From Symbiodinium kawagutii (lineage: Eukaryota > Sar > Dinophyceae > Suessiales > Symbiodiniaceae): a stretch of 64,000 nt of DNA. The notes beneath the pieces are model-generated. The model did no database searches. It had not been told where the DNA came from and was given only the letters and a program-made list of their open reading frames with translations. The stretch spans positions 256,499 through 320,498 of the forward strand of contig VSDK01020307.1 of the NCBI GenBank assembly GCA_009767595.1, read 5' to 3'. This document shows, in pieces, positions 30,644 to 40,942 of this stretch. Position 1 is the first letter of the stretch, and every line of letters starts with the position of its first letter. A program made the position numbers and the translations under genes.

Positions 30644-31584
30644 AAATAGGTCTAGTGCGTGTAATGTTTGTCAATTGATACAAAATCATTCGGCCAGATT
30701 CATTACTTTTTCGCAGAGTGGGTTATACTTTTTCACCATGGCGGGAAACAGGTGCCTGTGTGCAAAGGACATGGGTTTGGATTCTTAGGTATTTCTGTGA
30801 CCTTTCCCACTGGAAATCAACATCCTGCGCAGTCCAGGAAGGCGGCATGGAAAGTCCGCTTGTATATTTGTTTCCTGATCAAGTCTCCAGTCCTTTGGGG
30901 CCCTGCTCAATGAAAGTATTTGAAGGGTTTTTGTTTCGGGATGGTTTGGGCATACATGATTAGCATTTCGCAGCTGCAATATTTGTATATAATCAAAAAC
31001 TCTAAACAAAGTAGCGGTTGCTACTGCATTGTTCCTACTTCGCGCAGTGGTTACAGTAGTAACGGTTCATAATGATTATGATACGTGTGATGAGTGAACG
31101 CATGCAAAGACTACGTTGATGCTGATTCAGGGGCCACTTGGTGTTTTGGCTGTAAACCGTGACACCGTTGAACGGATACAGTATGTGCATGTATGTTTGT
31201 GCTGTAGGCACGCGTATGTTACATACAAATCATGTCGATTGTTCCGGGATATTTTGGTGACATGTCTATGTTCGGTCCATGCTGTGCAAGCATGTGTGCA
31301 TGGATGTACTGTAGCCATGATGCCTCGTGCGTGTTTTGTTAATATGCCGGATTTGTTTGCAATTCGCTGGCTACTTGATGGTTTAACTGTTGTGTTTGAG
31401 AGGCGCTTCGTCTCTAGAACAGTGCTTGTCATTATGCGAGTTCACTTTTTGACATTTACAATCTCTAAAAAATCTGCAGATGTTTAAAAACTCATTAAAG
31501 CAGGTTTACAATCTCCAAAACATCTACTTAAAAGTTCAACAGCTGCAAAAATAAGCGCCATAAAACAGAGGGCATTGCTCATCG

Positions 31585-31836
31585 TTGCTCTTTGCCCAGC
31601 CTGTCTTTCGACAGACGGCCAGCAAATTCGAATTCGGCATCTGGGTCCTAAATGGGAATCCTGGTGTGGCGCCGGTGCCCCTTGGCAACTTGGGGAGCAA
31701 AACGCAGAAGCAAACCTTATTTTGCTTGGTGTCCTTCATGCCTGGTTTTGTACAAGCTGACTTCTTCGTGCCCAAGTCAAGTTGTGCTCAGTCTATAGCT
31801 CCAGATTCGGCTTTGAATGCTTGCGACTGGCACTAA
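31585..31836 (+). CDS. candidate exon, unknown protein
   Basis: 83 codons open, FEFGIWVLNGNPGVAPVPLG and then LFCLVSFMPGFVQADFFVPK, TAA 31834. A second + frame is open over most of it. No family is recognised. Confidence 0.3.
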   Translation: MLFAQPVFRQTASKFEFGIWVLNGNPGVAPVPLGNLGSKTQKQTLFCLVSFMPGFVQADFFVPKSSCAQSIAPDSALNACDWH

Positions 31837-32961
31837 GCTTAGAGATGTGCTTGCACGGGGTAAAAATGGCCCCTGTCGGTGCGACACATCGTAGCCCTCC
31901 ATTGTAGTCGCTCAAATGCTGATGCCTCAAAATGGTCCGTTTATGATGAAAACTCGCGCTGGATATCGCTGAATATTTGATGCTGATACATTGTTAGCAT
32001 CGGAATGTATGGGAATATCGAACGACACTTTTGTGCATTCATCCATGCATCCACCAATGCATGTATGCATGCAGGAGATGGCATTGCTGGCACTTGCTCT
32101 ACGAACGACCTATGACATAGCCTGCTTACACGCTAGTTCGGCAGCGCAATGGCATGCACTCACATACATGGCCCATTCAAATTTCAATCTTCTCAGAGGA
32201 GCTGAATTTGTCCAAAGTGGTTTGAGGCTACAATAGGCTACCCAGCTCAGCTGAGACCCGTGCTGTTTCTCCGTGGCGTTTTGGCACAACTGTTGTGCGC
32301 TGGCTCCGGAAAGCCCGAAAGGCGGCATTTCTGAGAGGCGGGTGTTTTTGGGTCCGGGTTGATGGACAGTTGCCATCGTCCACATCCATGTGGCAACACA
32401 CGCGGCAGCAGATGTTGTGATTTGTGCAGGTCCCGGTCAGTGTGCATATGGGTTTTCTGTGGTTTTCTCAGTTACAGTCCACATGTTTGTATATGCGGTA
32501 TATGCGTGCAATTAAATTACAAGTCCATTTGCGACCGTTCTTGGATGCTTCCCATAGATCTCCGCAACAGTTAAATTGATTTGCTTGTCCAGGGCCAAGC
32601 CACAAATTCTTCAGCTTTCCTTGCTTGACCCAAAGTCCAAAGGGGATGATGGTCCAAAGGGGTGGTTTAACCACGCGCCCGCCAAGTGAAATTGATGACA
32701 TCAATCAAGGATTGGCTTCACCCCGGTAGTTGGACCTGGGCGGGATCACTTCACCACCAGCTTTAGTAGCGACATCTCAAGAAACATGAGCCCTACTCAG
32801 GCATAACATTCGTAAGAACTATCTACAGACCGGGGGATTTTGAGCAGTTATTTTTGAAGAAGCTGCCTAGCCCTGATATTTTTATTTGATACTTGAGAAA
32901 GTTCGCAGTGAAGGAAGTGAATCAAATAATGCATCAAGGATACGATAGATAGGATGTCTAG

Positions 32962-33171
32962 GGAGCCAGACGTGATAAATCATCCCCACCTGATGTGAAG
33001 CTGAGCGAATCCATTCCACAAATCACGGGAAACATCGCGAAGGGCATGGGTTGCTCATGGTTAAGAAGCGTTGCAATGCAGTTCAATCTCAGCCATTGCC
33101 TGCTACGGAGGCCGCCCCGCCCTGTCATGGCGGAAGAAGAAGCCGCGGTGGGGAGCACTTGGATGTTGTGA
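32962..33171 (+). CDS. candidate exon, unknown protein
   Basis: 69 codons after TAG 32959, reading DVKLSESIPQITGNIAKGMG then WLRSVAMQFNLSHCLLRRPP and RPVMAEEEAAVGST. Globular composition with a short acidic end; TGA at 33169. The minus frame at 32958-33158 is taken as a shadow. Confidence 0.4.
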   Translation, partial: GARRDKSSPPDVKLSESIPQITGNIAKGMGCSWLRSVAMQFNLSHCLLRRPPRPVMAEEEAAVGSTWML

Positions 33172-33179
33172 TGAGGTTG

Positions 33180-34190
33180 CCCATGGAAGTTAAGGTCAAC
33201 GATTGCGTAGCTGAACCATATTGAATCCCTTCACCCTAATACGATACTTCCCCAAATAGAAAGCATGTCATTTTTTCTTTTTTTGGCGGGTTTTGATATT
33301 CGGATCCCAGACGGACCCCTCACAATCAATTGAAATTCCTTATTAATAAAGATAGAAACATGTGATTTAAAAATGTAGTAGAATGAATTTATACATTCTG
33401 TTGAACATATTGCTAACCCCGAATAGTCAATTCAAATTCGTTATTGCTGGGAAAATTGCTTAAACCAATGTTAAAACATGGATTTCAAAGAGGACTTTGA
33501 CAATAGATTTTCAGGATGAGGCTATTTTTTCTATTAGGGGGTAAGGACCGTCTGGAATCAATGTCTTTTCCTTTTGATTTTCAATCATTGCGATTAAAAA
33601 ACGAAACTGCACATTAAAAAAAGAAACACATCCGAAATTCCACGCCTATTTTTTTTAGTTGGGGGACTTTTAGTAATAGGGAGAAGGGATTAATCATTCC
33701 TGACCGCTGACCAATAGTAAAAGGGTGAAGAATGACCGAATGTCAACACGCCTAACTATATCAATAACACAGTACAACTATAAGAAGGGAAATAAAAGCA
33801 TTTGATGGACAAAGAGAGAAGGACTGCCCAGCTTTTCATTTAGATGTGCGTTTTTTTTTTTCCATATGTTGATTTATGTACAGTAGGCATCACGCGGAAA
33901 ATCAAGCACTAGGTACATTTGTCACGTCCCTTGTTCAATATGAATCATACTGAAACATGTGCCCGTGGGCCATGTGTAGCAGGTATCCAACCTCATGTCA
34001 AACGACCATTTTTACCAGGGGCCCTAAAACACTAAAAAAGGTTGGCTTTTAGTTTCAAAATATGGGCTTGGATAGTTGCAACCAACAAACAAATAAAAAA
34101 AAGGTGTTTTTTGAAACAATAACCTATAACCTATAACATCCTATAACCAATAACCTTTAGAAATAGCCAATGCTGTGGCTAGTTCGGAGT
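33180..34190 (+). other. AT-rich non-coding tract
   Basis: 1 kb with no credible frame; holds poly-T/A runs and, at its right end, a reversed family 7 element. Confidence 0.6.
34014..34150 (-). mobile_element. TIR element family 7, reversed and extended
   Basis: Starts ACCAGGGGCCCTAAAACACT and contains TTTCAAAATATGGGCTT, matching the reverse complement of 27830-27922. The right side has an added AT-rich part and a short AACCTATAACCTATAAC tandem. Confidence 0.6.
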
Positions 34191-34234
34191 GAAAGTTCAC
34201 CCACCTTGCCTCGGGCCCGCCGAACTAACCCGAG

Positions 34235-34264
34235 GCACCAGAGACCGAGGCTGATGTGGCCGAG
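34235..34264 (+). CDS. 30 bp Ala/Glu micro-exon, phase 0-0
   Basis: 10 codons APETEADVAE between CTAACCCGAG|GCACCA and GTGGCCGAG|GTGGGA, both in phase 0. The frame can be read further (VGPGSGAELLC) if the donor is not used. It belongs to the series of acidic exons at 34587, 35378, 38763, 39751, 40943 and 62276. Confidence 0.45.
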
Positions 34265-34339
34265 GTGGGACCCGGAAGCGGTGCAGAGCTTCTTTGTTGT
34301 AAGCAACATCCCGCAATGAAATGCCCACGGCACTTGAGG

Positions 34340-34470
34340 AAGAAGAAGATGATGATGATGATGATGAGGATGATGATGAGGATGATGATGAGAATCCTTC
34401 CACCCTTCCTGCTTCCTTGTTTGTTCTCCATGGTGCATCGTCATCATCACCGTCATCATCATCAGCAGCA
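34340..34470. repeat. imperfect (GAT/GAG)n and (CAT)n tract
   Basis: GAAGATGATGATGATGATGA with GAG interruptions, then TCGTCATCATCACCGTCATC. One + frame gives an Asp/Glu run followed by a Ser run (HGASSSSPSSSSAAATDC), which could be a low-complexity protein segment, but the opposite strand is equally open. Confidence 0.8.
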
Positions 34471-34586
34471 GCAACAGATTGTTTGTGCGACATTGAAAAC
34501 ATGTTGGTGCGCATGTGTTGGTGCCTTCCATCCCGGACACGCTCGCTCTCCTTTCTGATGGCCGCATGCAGAGCCACCAGTGCCAG

Positions 34587-34690
34587 GATGCAGAGGCTGC
34601 GGCCGATGCAGAACCGGAGGCACCAGAGGCAGCAGAAGGTGCGGCGCAGGGTGCGAGTGGAGATTTTTCAGGTGGGAAATCACCGGCATC
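34587..34690 (+). CDS. Ala/Glu-rich exon
   Basis: Acceptor CCAGTGCCAG|GATGCA in phase 0, encoding DAEAAADAEPEAPEAAEGAA and then QGASGDFSGGKSPASLG. Donor choices in phase 1 are GAAG|GTGCGG, TTTTTCAG|GTGGGA (about 34672) or CACTAG|GTAAAT (34694). Strong GC and composition bias. Likely an acidic linker or repeat region; function unknown. Confidence 0.5.
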
Positions 34691-34741
34691 ACTAGGTAAA
34701 TCTGCTAGTTGACTATAGTGACTATAGTCGATTTACCTAGT
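34691..34741 (+). mobile_element. short TIR unit at an intron start
   Basis: ACTAGGTAAAT at 34691 and its exact complement ATTTACCTAGT at 34731 frame a 51 bp unit whose left arm holds a donor-like AG|GTAAAT. A second block with the same ACTATAGTGACTATAGT core follows at 34744, ending at the acceptor of exon 34800. Confidence 0.7.
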
Positions 34742-34799
34742 AACACTATAGTGACTATAGTTGATTTGATTATAGTATAGTCTAGTTATTATTCACTAG

Positions 34800-34911
34800 G
34801 ATCCCCGGCATTCTTAGTCGAATCATGAGCCTTACGGAAGCTACCGCCAGAATTGTGGAAGTACATCCGGTGCCGGTGATTGCTGCAGCTACCCCAAGCT
34901 GCTCCCTGCAG
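34800..34911 (+). CDS. exon candidate between two good splice sites
   Basis: From TATTCACTAG|GATCCC to CTCCCTGCAG|GTGAAC. Read as IPGILSRIMSLTEATARIVE and then VHPVPVIAAATPSCSLQ, ending in phase 0. Globular. It lies one ~105 bp palindromic intron after the 34587 exon. Function unknown. Confidence 0.5.
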
Positions 34912-34980
34912 GTGAACCTGCCGAGGTAGAAGCAAGGAGCTGAGAACTGGCATCAACGCCTGATATCAACCAGCGCCCGG

Positions 34981-35145
34981 ATGGTTGGCGCAGGTCAAAC
35001 CCAGTCCCACAGGATGCACGATGTTTGGGTGGAAAAGCTATGCAGCCATGGCGGTATTTGTAAGATTTCTAAGGCATACATGGCTGACGCAGCACAATTT
35101 GGAGACATTGCTACAGCATACAGTGCTATGGGTTGCGCTGAATGA
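34981..35145 (+). CDS. candidate exon, unknown protein
   Basis: 54 codons from ATG to TGA, reading MVGAGQTQSHRMHDVWVEKL, CSHGGICKISKAYMADAAQF and GDIATAYSAMG. Soluble-protein composition. It may start at an upstream acceptor rather than the ATG. Confidence 0.4.
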   Translation: MVGAGQTQSHRMHDVWVEKLCSHGGICKISKAYMADAAQFGDIATAYSAMGCAE

Positions 35146-35377
35146 TTGGTTGCGGGATTGTGGCGAAGGCACAAGAATTCACGCTACAAACCCATTCAGC
35201 TCGTCCATCAGCCCAACCAACCATGTATTGCATCATATTGCTAGTCTCCTGATTGTTAAACGGTTGCTCACTACTAATTAGCCGGTCATGTCCCAATCAA
35301 GTATTTTATTGGCGGTGGTCAGTGTAAACATATATCTCATGTGCCGGGCTTTTGGCTGTGAACTCACATGTCTTGAG

Positions 35378-35422
35378 GCAGATGCTGGGGAAAACGAAGA
35401 GCCCGCAGCAGAAGAGGCTGAG
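35378..35422 (+). CDS. 45 bp Ala/Glu micro-exon, phase 0-0
   Basis: 15 codons ADAGENEEPAAEEAE between CATGTCTTGAG|GCAGAT and GAGGCTGAG|GTTCAA, phase 0 at both ends. Same acidic type as neighbours. The surrounding frame (CELTCLE... and VQHCCLEHLLL) is open too, so a longer exon is possible. Confidence 0.45.
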
Positions 35423-35633
35423 GTTCAACACTGCTGCCTCGAGCACCTTTTGTTGTTTTGTTTTCATTCATGCTACTCCTGCAGTCAATGCTGTTGCTAC
35501 TGCCTGTATTGCAAGCAGCAAAGGTACTTTTTCAACTAAGCATTCGCAAATATTTATAAGCAACTGCCAGCAAAGATAAGCAAATACAAGCAAATTGTGT
35601 TGATATTTTTGCTAGCCATTTGCCCACTGTATA

Positions 35634-35736
35634 CTGGTTGGTGGTTTAAAACATGTTTATTTTCCCTTGCAATTATCGACACATGGTTGGTTGAAGTTGA
35701 CTAATATTTTCCATAGGCTTTCAATGCACCAGCCAG
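35634..35736 (+). mobile_element. TIR element family 1, diverged
   Basis: CTGGTTGGTGGTTTAAAACAT to ATGCACCAGCCAG; interior ACATGGTTGGTTGAAGTTGA with a small insertion. The right inverted end has mutations. Confidence 0.8.
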
Positions 35737-35763
35737 CACGACAAGAAAACAATTTGTAACCAA

Positions 35764-35871
35764 ATGGTGGTTTCTCAAAATAGAAGTGCCCCCAAATAAT
35801 CTTTTATTTCAACCACTGACAGTAATAAACCACCCATTCTTGGGTCCCCCTATGGCTTCAGAAGCCTCCAT
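35764..35871 (+). mobile_element. TIR element family 3
   Basis: 108 bp, ATGGTGGTTTCTCAAAATAG to GGCTTCAGAAGCCTCCAT, with GTGCCCCCAAATAAT and CATTCTTGGGTCCCCC as inner arms. It sits 28 bp after a family 1 element. Confidence 0.85.
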
Positions 35872-35899
35872 ATAGTCGTTGTTTCACCATTATTGTTGG

Positions 35900-36250
35900 G
35901 GATTATCCCCTATCAATGCCTAGCATCAACAGTTGCAATCCCCCATGTTGCATTTGTTTGATCATTTGATCACTAATAGACTATTAGTCCCTATCATTAT
36001 TCACTGCAATTCCGTATCATTAACCATTGAACCCCTAGTTCAAGAAACAATATGTTATCTATTGCCAAATTATTTCAAGAAACCTCCCTCATAACTATAA
36101 ACCTCCTGTTTCAAAAACATATTCACTATAAAGCTAACCTATTTTCAATATAACTCCACTATAACTATGATTATTAGCCATCATCACCCCTGTTATTAAT
36201 CCCTCTTAATCCCCACTATCACCCATTATCAACCCCTATTAACCCCTATA
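35900..36250 (+). other. A/C-rich intron-like tract
   Basis: CCCCTATTAACCCC and ACTATAACTAT words; no frame. Confidence 0.5.
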
Positions 36251-36269
36251 GCTATAACCTATATTGTAT

Positions 36270-36446
36270 GGGATGGGTATCAAAAAAATATTATTAGGAT
36301 CAAAAAAAATATTCTTTGGATCAAAAAAAAATATTAGGATCAAAAGAAAATTATTGTTTTTCTTAATAGGAAACAAAGGAAGGAAGGGAGGAAGGAAGAA
36401 AGGAAGGAAGGAAGGGCATGCAGGCAGGAAGGAAGGAAGGAAGGAG

Positions 36447-36477
<31 letters not shown>

Positions 36478-36650
36478 AGGAAGGAAGGAAGGAAGGAGGG
36501 CAGGCAGGGAGGCAGGCAGGAAGGAAGGAAGGAAGGAAGAAATAAAGGAAGGAGGACGCCAACAAAGGAAATAAGAAAGGAAGGAAGGAAGGAAGGAAGG
36601 AAGAAATGAAGGAAGGAAAACGCCAAGAAAGAAAGGAAATAAGGCAAAAA
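36270..36650. repeat. (GGAA)n / (GGCA)n microsatellite
   Basis: AT-rich ATCAAAAAAAATATT direct repeats (36275-36350), then GGAAGGAAGG and GGCAGGCAGG blocks to about 36650. All frames are open (Lys/Gly/Arg or Phe/Leu/Pro) and are not coding. Confidence 0.95.
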
Positions 36651-37069
36651 ACCGAAACGCGTGCTGTATGCTTTTTCTGTGACAAAACCACAAAAGTGGA
36701 TGAGAAGGCTTATCTTAGTGTCCTCTTCTTGCTTCAATTCTTTCAGCCTGCGTGTGTCTCCTCATGCCCAAATGCTCGCTGTATGCCCATGCCGTGACAA
36801 AGGCACAAAAGTGACACATGCCTTACATTTATACATGTCATTAATCATTTGTTGAACCGGAAGCATTAGAAAGGAGCGTAGGTGTTGTCAGCCTGCTTTC
36901 CTCCCCCCAATCCCCCCCTCCCGCTTTTCTTTGGCCAAATCACAGCTTGCGGATCTTCAACGGGCTGCTGCGCATGTATGATTCCGACAAGGCCCATATC
37001 TCTCTACGTCTTTGCTTGCTCATGGGGGGGGTTGCGCGGTCCCCAACCCCCCCGCTTATGATCATTATT

Positions 37070-37181
37070 TCTATGTTAAAAAAATGTTATTGTTATTGTT
37101 TTTAAGATTATTATTAATTTTACCATTATTACTATTACTACTACCACAACCACCACAACAACAACAACAACAACAACAACA

Positions 37182-37215
<34 letters not shown>

Positions 37216-37291
37216 TTACTATTACTACTACTACTATTATTATTACTACTACTATTATTGTTACTGCTACTACTACTATTATTGTTACTAT

Positions 37292-37335
<44 letters not shown>

Positions 37336-37336
37336 T

Positions 37337-37368
<32 letters not shown>

Positions 37369-37394
37369 NNNNNNNNNNNNNNNNNNNNNNNNNN

Positions 37395-37444
<50 letters not shown>

Positions 37445-37800
37445 CATTACTAGTATTATTATTATTTTTACTTTTATTACTACTACCGCTACTACTATTA
37501 TTTTTATTATTGCCATTATTATTAATACAATTATTTTTATTCATATTATTGCTATTAATAATATTATTTATTTTTTTCCTTTTTAATTTTAGTATTAGTG
37601 CTATTATTGTCTTTTTTATTTTTATTTTTTTTTGATTATTATTATTACTACTACTACTACTACTAATATTATTGTTACTACTACTATTACTACTATCACT
37701 ATTACTCTTATTACTACTATCATTACTACTATTAATATTATTATTATTACTGCTATTACTACTACTATTATTACTACTACTACTATTATTATTATCATTT

Positions 37801-37840
<40 letters not shown>

Positions 37841-38163
37841 CACTATTATTATTAATATTATTACTACTACCATTACTGGATTTATTTTTATTATTATTAC
37901 TTTTATTACTACTACCGCTACTACTATTATTTTTATTATTGCCATTATTATTAGTATTATTATTATTACTAATACTATTGCTATTAATAGTATTACTTAT
38001 ATTTTTCATTTTTAATCTTAGTATTAGTGCTATCATTGTCTTTTTTATTTTTGTTATTTTTAATTATTATTATTACTACTACTATTACTACTATTATAAT
38101 TATTACTACTACTACTATTACTACTACTACTACTACTACTACTATTACTACTACTACTACTAT

Positions 38164-38216
<53 letters not shown>

Positions 38217-38345
38217 TTACTACTACTACTACCATTACTAGTATTATTATTTTTATTAGTACTACTGCTACCTCCTCCTCCTCCTGCTCCTCCTCCTCCT
38301 CGTTCTCCTGCTGCTGCTTGGGCTGCTGCTGCTATTACTAATCGT
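37070..38345. repeat. 1.3 kb (ACT/ATT)n trinucleotide tract
   Basis: Interrupted CTA/TTA triplets with a duplicated ~200 bp block (TTTTTATTATTGCCATTATT at about 37500 and 37929; TTTTTAATYTTAGTATTAGTG at about 37580 and 38009), ending in CTCCTCCTCCTGCTCC. Contains a 26 N gap (37369-37394). Long ORFs here are artefacts of the triplet repeat. Confidence 0.95.
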
Positions 38346-38585
38346 AATAATATTTTTTTTTAATCCCCATAATAATTTTTTTTGATGCCAATAATTAATT
38401 TTTTTTGATCCCAATAATTTTTTTTTCTTGATGCTTCACCCATATTGTATACCTATTATTAATCATCTATTTCCCTGTTCTCACCCATTATCATCCCTAT
38501 TTTACGAAATATTCCCCCATTATCACCCATTATCACCCTTGTTACTTTCTATTATCAGCCATTAATCTCTGTACCTTCATTATCT

Positions 38586-38687
38586 AGCTGGTGATTCTCA
38601 GGGAGCGATTCGGAGCCAGGGGTATCCCTAAATCCCTTTAAAGGGGGAGCTACAGAGCTGCAGGGAGTGGTGAAACCAGATGGTAGT
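38586..38687 (+). mobile_element. short element family 6, next to an exon
   Basis: Ends GGAGTGGTGAAACCAGATGG TAG and holds CCCTTTAAAGGGGG. The frame of the Ala/Glu exon at 38763 is open from directly after its last base. Confidence 0.65.
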
Positions 38688-38762
38688 TATGAACCTCCTG
38701 TTTTCATATCCCCAAATCCTTTTGTCATTTCTGCGTCATCCAAACATGCTGCTGCCCTCAAG

Positions 38763-38804
38763 GCCGCCGAAGAAGCCGCCGAAGAGGCAGCCACCCCTTC
38801 GCCG
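38763..38804 (+). CDS. 42 bp Ala/Glu micro-exon, phase 0-0
   Basis: 14 codons AAEEAAEEAATPSP between GCCCTCAAG|GCCGCC and TTCGCCG|GTGAAG, both phase 0. The upstream frame (EPPVFISPNPFVISASSKH) is open back to the family 6 element, so the exon may be longer on the 5' side. Confidence 0.45.
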
Positions 38805-38952
38805 GTGAAGCCACCTGTTGTTGGATGGTAGTCATGGTTTGCATAGTGACAGGGGTGCTTATTTAAGGCAATAAGTAGTGACTAGTTGATGGTTTGCATA
38901 CTGACCTGCTGATTTACAATAAATTTTTACTTGGCAAATCATGAAGTAATTG

Positions 38953-39053
38953 ATGGTTGGTGGTTTGATTCTCATTTTTTCCCCAGTAATCATTAACAAA
39001 TGATAATGGTTGCTTGGCTGATATTTTCCATAGGGATTGAAACCACCAGCCAG
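38953..39053 (+). mobile_element. TIR element family 1 with possible target duplication
   Basis: TGGTTGGTGGTTTGATTC to GATTGAAACCACCAGCCAG. TAATTGATGG precedes the element and TAATTGATGG follows its last base, suggesting a 7-10 bp direct duplication. Confidence 0.85.
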
Positions 39054-39314
39054 TAATTGATGGTTGTGATTGTTGATACTATTGGTTGGACTAATCATAC
39101 ATTTGATGGTTGCGATTGTTGATTGATAATCAATGCTTATGGTTGATAAACTTAATTTTCAATCAACAATGAGTGTTGCGATGGTTGATTGATATTGATT
39201 GATAATCTATGGTGATGAATCAGATTAACCATGCATTATAAATTGATGACATTGTTGAAGTTGATAAGCTGTTTCACGCCTATGGTATGATCGCTGCATG
39301 ATCACATCACCTAG

Positions 39315-39404
39315 GTGTCAAGGCACAAGGCTGTGGGCCATGCGAGCGAAAGCATCGCCGCGTGCAGCCAAGTGCTTGACCCAACGGAGCAAATGACGCC
39401 GGAG
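39315..39404 (+). CDS. 90 bp exon, phase 0-0
   Basis: 30 codons between CATCACCTAG|GTGTCA and ACGCCGGAG|GTAGTG, both in phase 0. Reads VSRHKAVGHASESIAACSQV and then LDPTEQMTPE. GC-rich island in AT-rich surroundings with good splice-like edges. Function unknown. Confidence 0.5.
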
Positions 39405-39750
39405 GTAGTGCATTAAGGAACCGAGCCTTCATGACCATTCATCATGCTTAATTAAGCACCACTATATAATCAATAAGTTGTCTTCAACAATCAGTATCAA
39501 TTACCACTAACTTCAGCATCAACCATACCATTGACTTTTGATCAGCAATCATTAAGCGCCATAATATATACATATTCGTTTGTTTTGTATTATCAATTAT
39601 TCTTAACTCATTATTCTATATCATCCATTATTTAACGCACATTTTGGTTTTTCTTTCCATTTTATAATCATATATCATCCACAATGCCACAGCCATCAAC
39701 AAGTGTTACCTAGCCATCACTGCCCATCTCACCCAGCCAGCTGCCCGCAG

Positions 39751-39834
39751 GCCCCTGGCGACCCCGAGGCTGACGCAGAGCCGGCGGAGGCGGCTGAGGA
39801 GGCGGCAAACGATGCCGAGGCGCCAAACGAGGAG
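39751..39834 (+). CDS. 84 bp Ala/Glu exon, phase 0-0
   Basis: 28 codons between CTGCCCGCAG|GCCCCT and AACGAGGAG|GTGCCG, both phase 0. Reads APGDPEADAEPAEAAEEAAN then DAEAPNEE. If the donor is skipped the frame continues VPEGGRRRWGPMDCF. One of the clearest coding islands: very high GC and strong third-position G/C. Confidence 0.55.
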
Positions 39835-40047
39835 GTGCCGGAGGGCGGCCGACGGCGGTGGGGTCCCATGGATTGTTTTATCCACATGTTTGGGCTGGTA
39901 TCCCATTGGAAATTTTTGGAAACTTGTTGGTATGAGTTGAGTGTTGATGGATGATGATAGCAGATAGGGGCATATGAGAATAAGACGGCAAAAATATATA
40001 TATATACACATATATTATAACATTTTTTGTGTTTTTTATTGAAATAT

Positions 40048-40112
40048 ATATATATATATATATATGTTCAAATACATTTTTCTCTTTAAATATATATATA
40101 TATATATATATA
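40048..40112. repeat. (AT)n / (TA)n tracts
   Basis: Two TATATATATATA runs with a TGTGTG end; also one at 39996-40015. Confidence 0.95.
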
Positions 40113-40368
40113 ATGTGTGTGTGTGCATTTTACCATTCATACTTACTTAGGAATGTTCAGACACATCAACTATAATTAACAACCATGCTGTGGTGCTTTC
40201 AGCCTAGCTGAACTCTTGGGATGATGATGGAGAGATATGCAACAATAGGGTAGACAACAATCAACATTAATAGGTAACCATTGAAGCTGAAAAAATGGTA
40301 TCTAAAAATGGCCAATGCTTACAAAACACCGCCCCAATACGTTCTGAATTACCAACCATCATGATAGT

Positions 40369-40539
40369 TGGTTGTTGTTGTTGTTGTTGTTTGTTGTTGT
40401 TGTTGTTGTTGTTGTGGTTGTTTGTTTGTTTGTTTGTTTGTTTGTTTGTTTGTTTGTTTGTTTGTTTGTTTGGTTGGTTGGTTGGTTGGTTGGTTGGTTG
40501 GTTGGTTGGTTGGTTGGTTGTTGCTGTTGTTGCTGTTGC

Positions 40540-40576
<37 letters not shown>
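40369..40576. repeat. (GTT)n-(GTTT)n-(GGTT)n-(GTT)n compound microsatellite
   Basis: GTTGTTGTT, then GTTT x ~12, then GGTT x ~13, then GTT/GCT again: a graded expansion from one repeat family. Protein readings (Val-Gly-Trp-Leu) are artefacts. Confidence 0.95.
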
Positions 40577-40738
40577 AGCGTTGCTTCATGATATCAGGAT
40601 TCAACCGTTCAGCAACTCAAGCAGTTCAAAGGCCATGCAGCAAGCTAATTTGTGTAAACAAGCCAATTGCTGCCTAGCGGTGGCCAGCACTTATCTTAGC
40701 CAAATAACGCCCCATCACGCCAACCGCACATGTTTGGG

Positions 40739-40852
40739 TACACTCTGGTAAACTAACATGGCAAAGGAAAATCCACCAATTATAAGTTTCCCAGGGTTTC
40801 TCTTCAAAATATGGTCATTTTCCATTGCTATATGTTAGTTTACCAGAGTGTA
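40739..40852 (+). mobile_element. TIR element family 5, best copy
   Basis: 114 bp. TACACTCTGGTAAACTAACA at the left and TGTTAGTTTACCAGAGTGTA at the right are exact complements over 20 bp. Inner arms GGAAAATCCACC / GGTCATTTTCC. The exon at 40943 lies 90 bp downstream. Confidence 0.95.
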
Positions 40853-40942
40853 GATGATTTTGTTTGATCCGAGCTAGCAGCTGAATTCTTGAGAGTTGGC
40901 CCAAGCGCACTGCGTCCCATTTCTTCGATGCTGCCTGGACAG

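Noticed and set aside
36239..36737. Phe/Leu/Pro-rich and Lys/Gly/Arg-rich frames in (GGAA)n/(GGCA)n
   Set aside because: Microsatellite artefact.
37012..38241. Poly-Leu, poly-Ser, poly-Val and poly-Tyr frames in the triplet tract
   Set aside because: Direct translation of (ACT/ATT)n on both strands.
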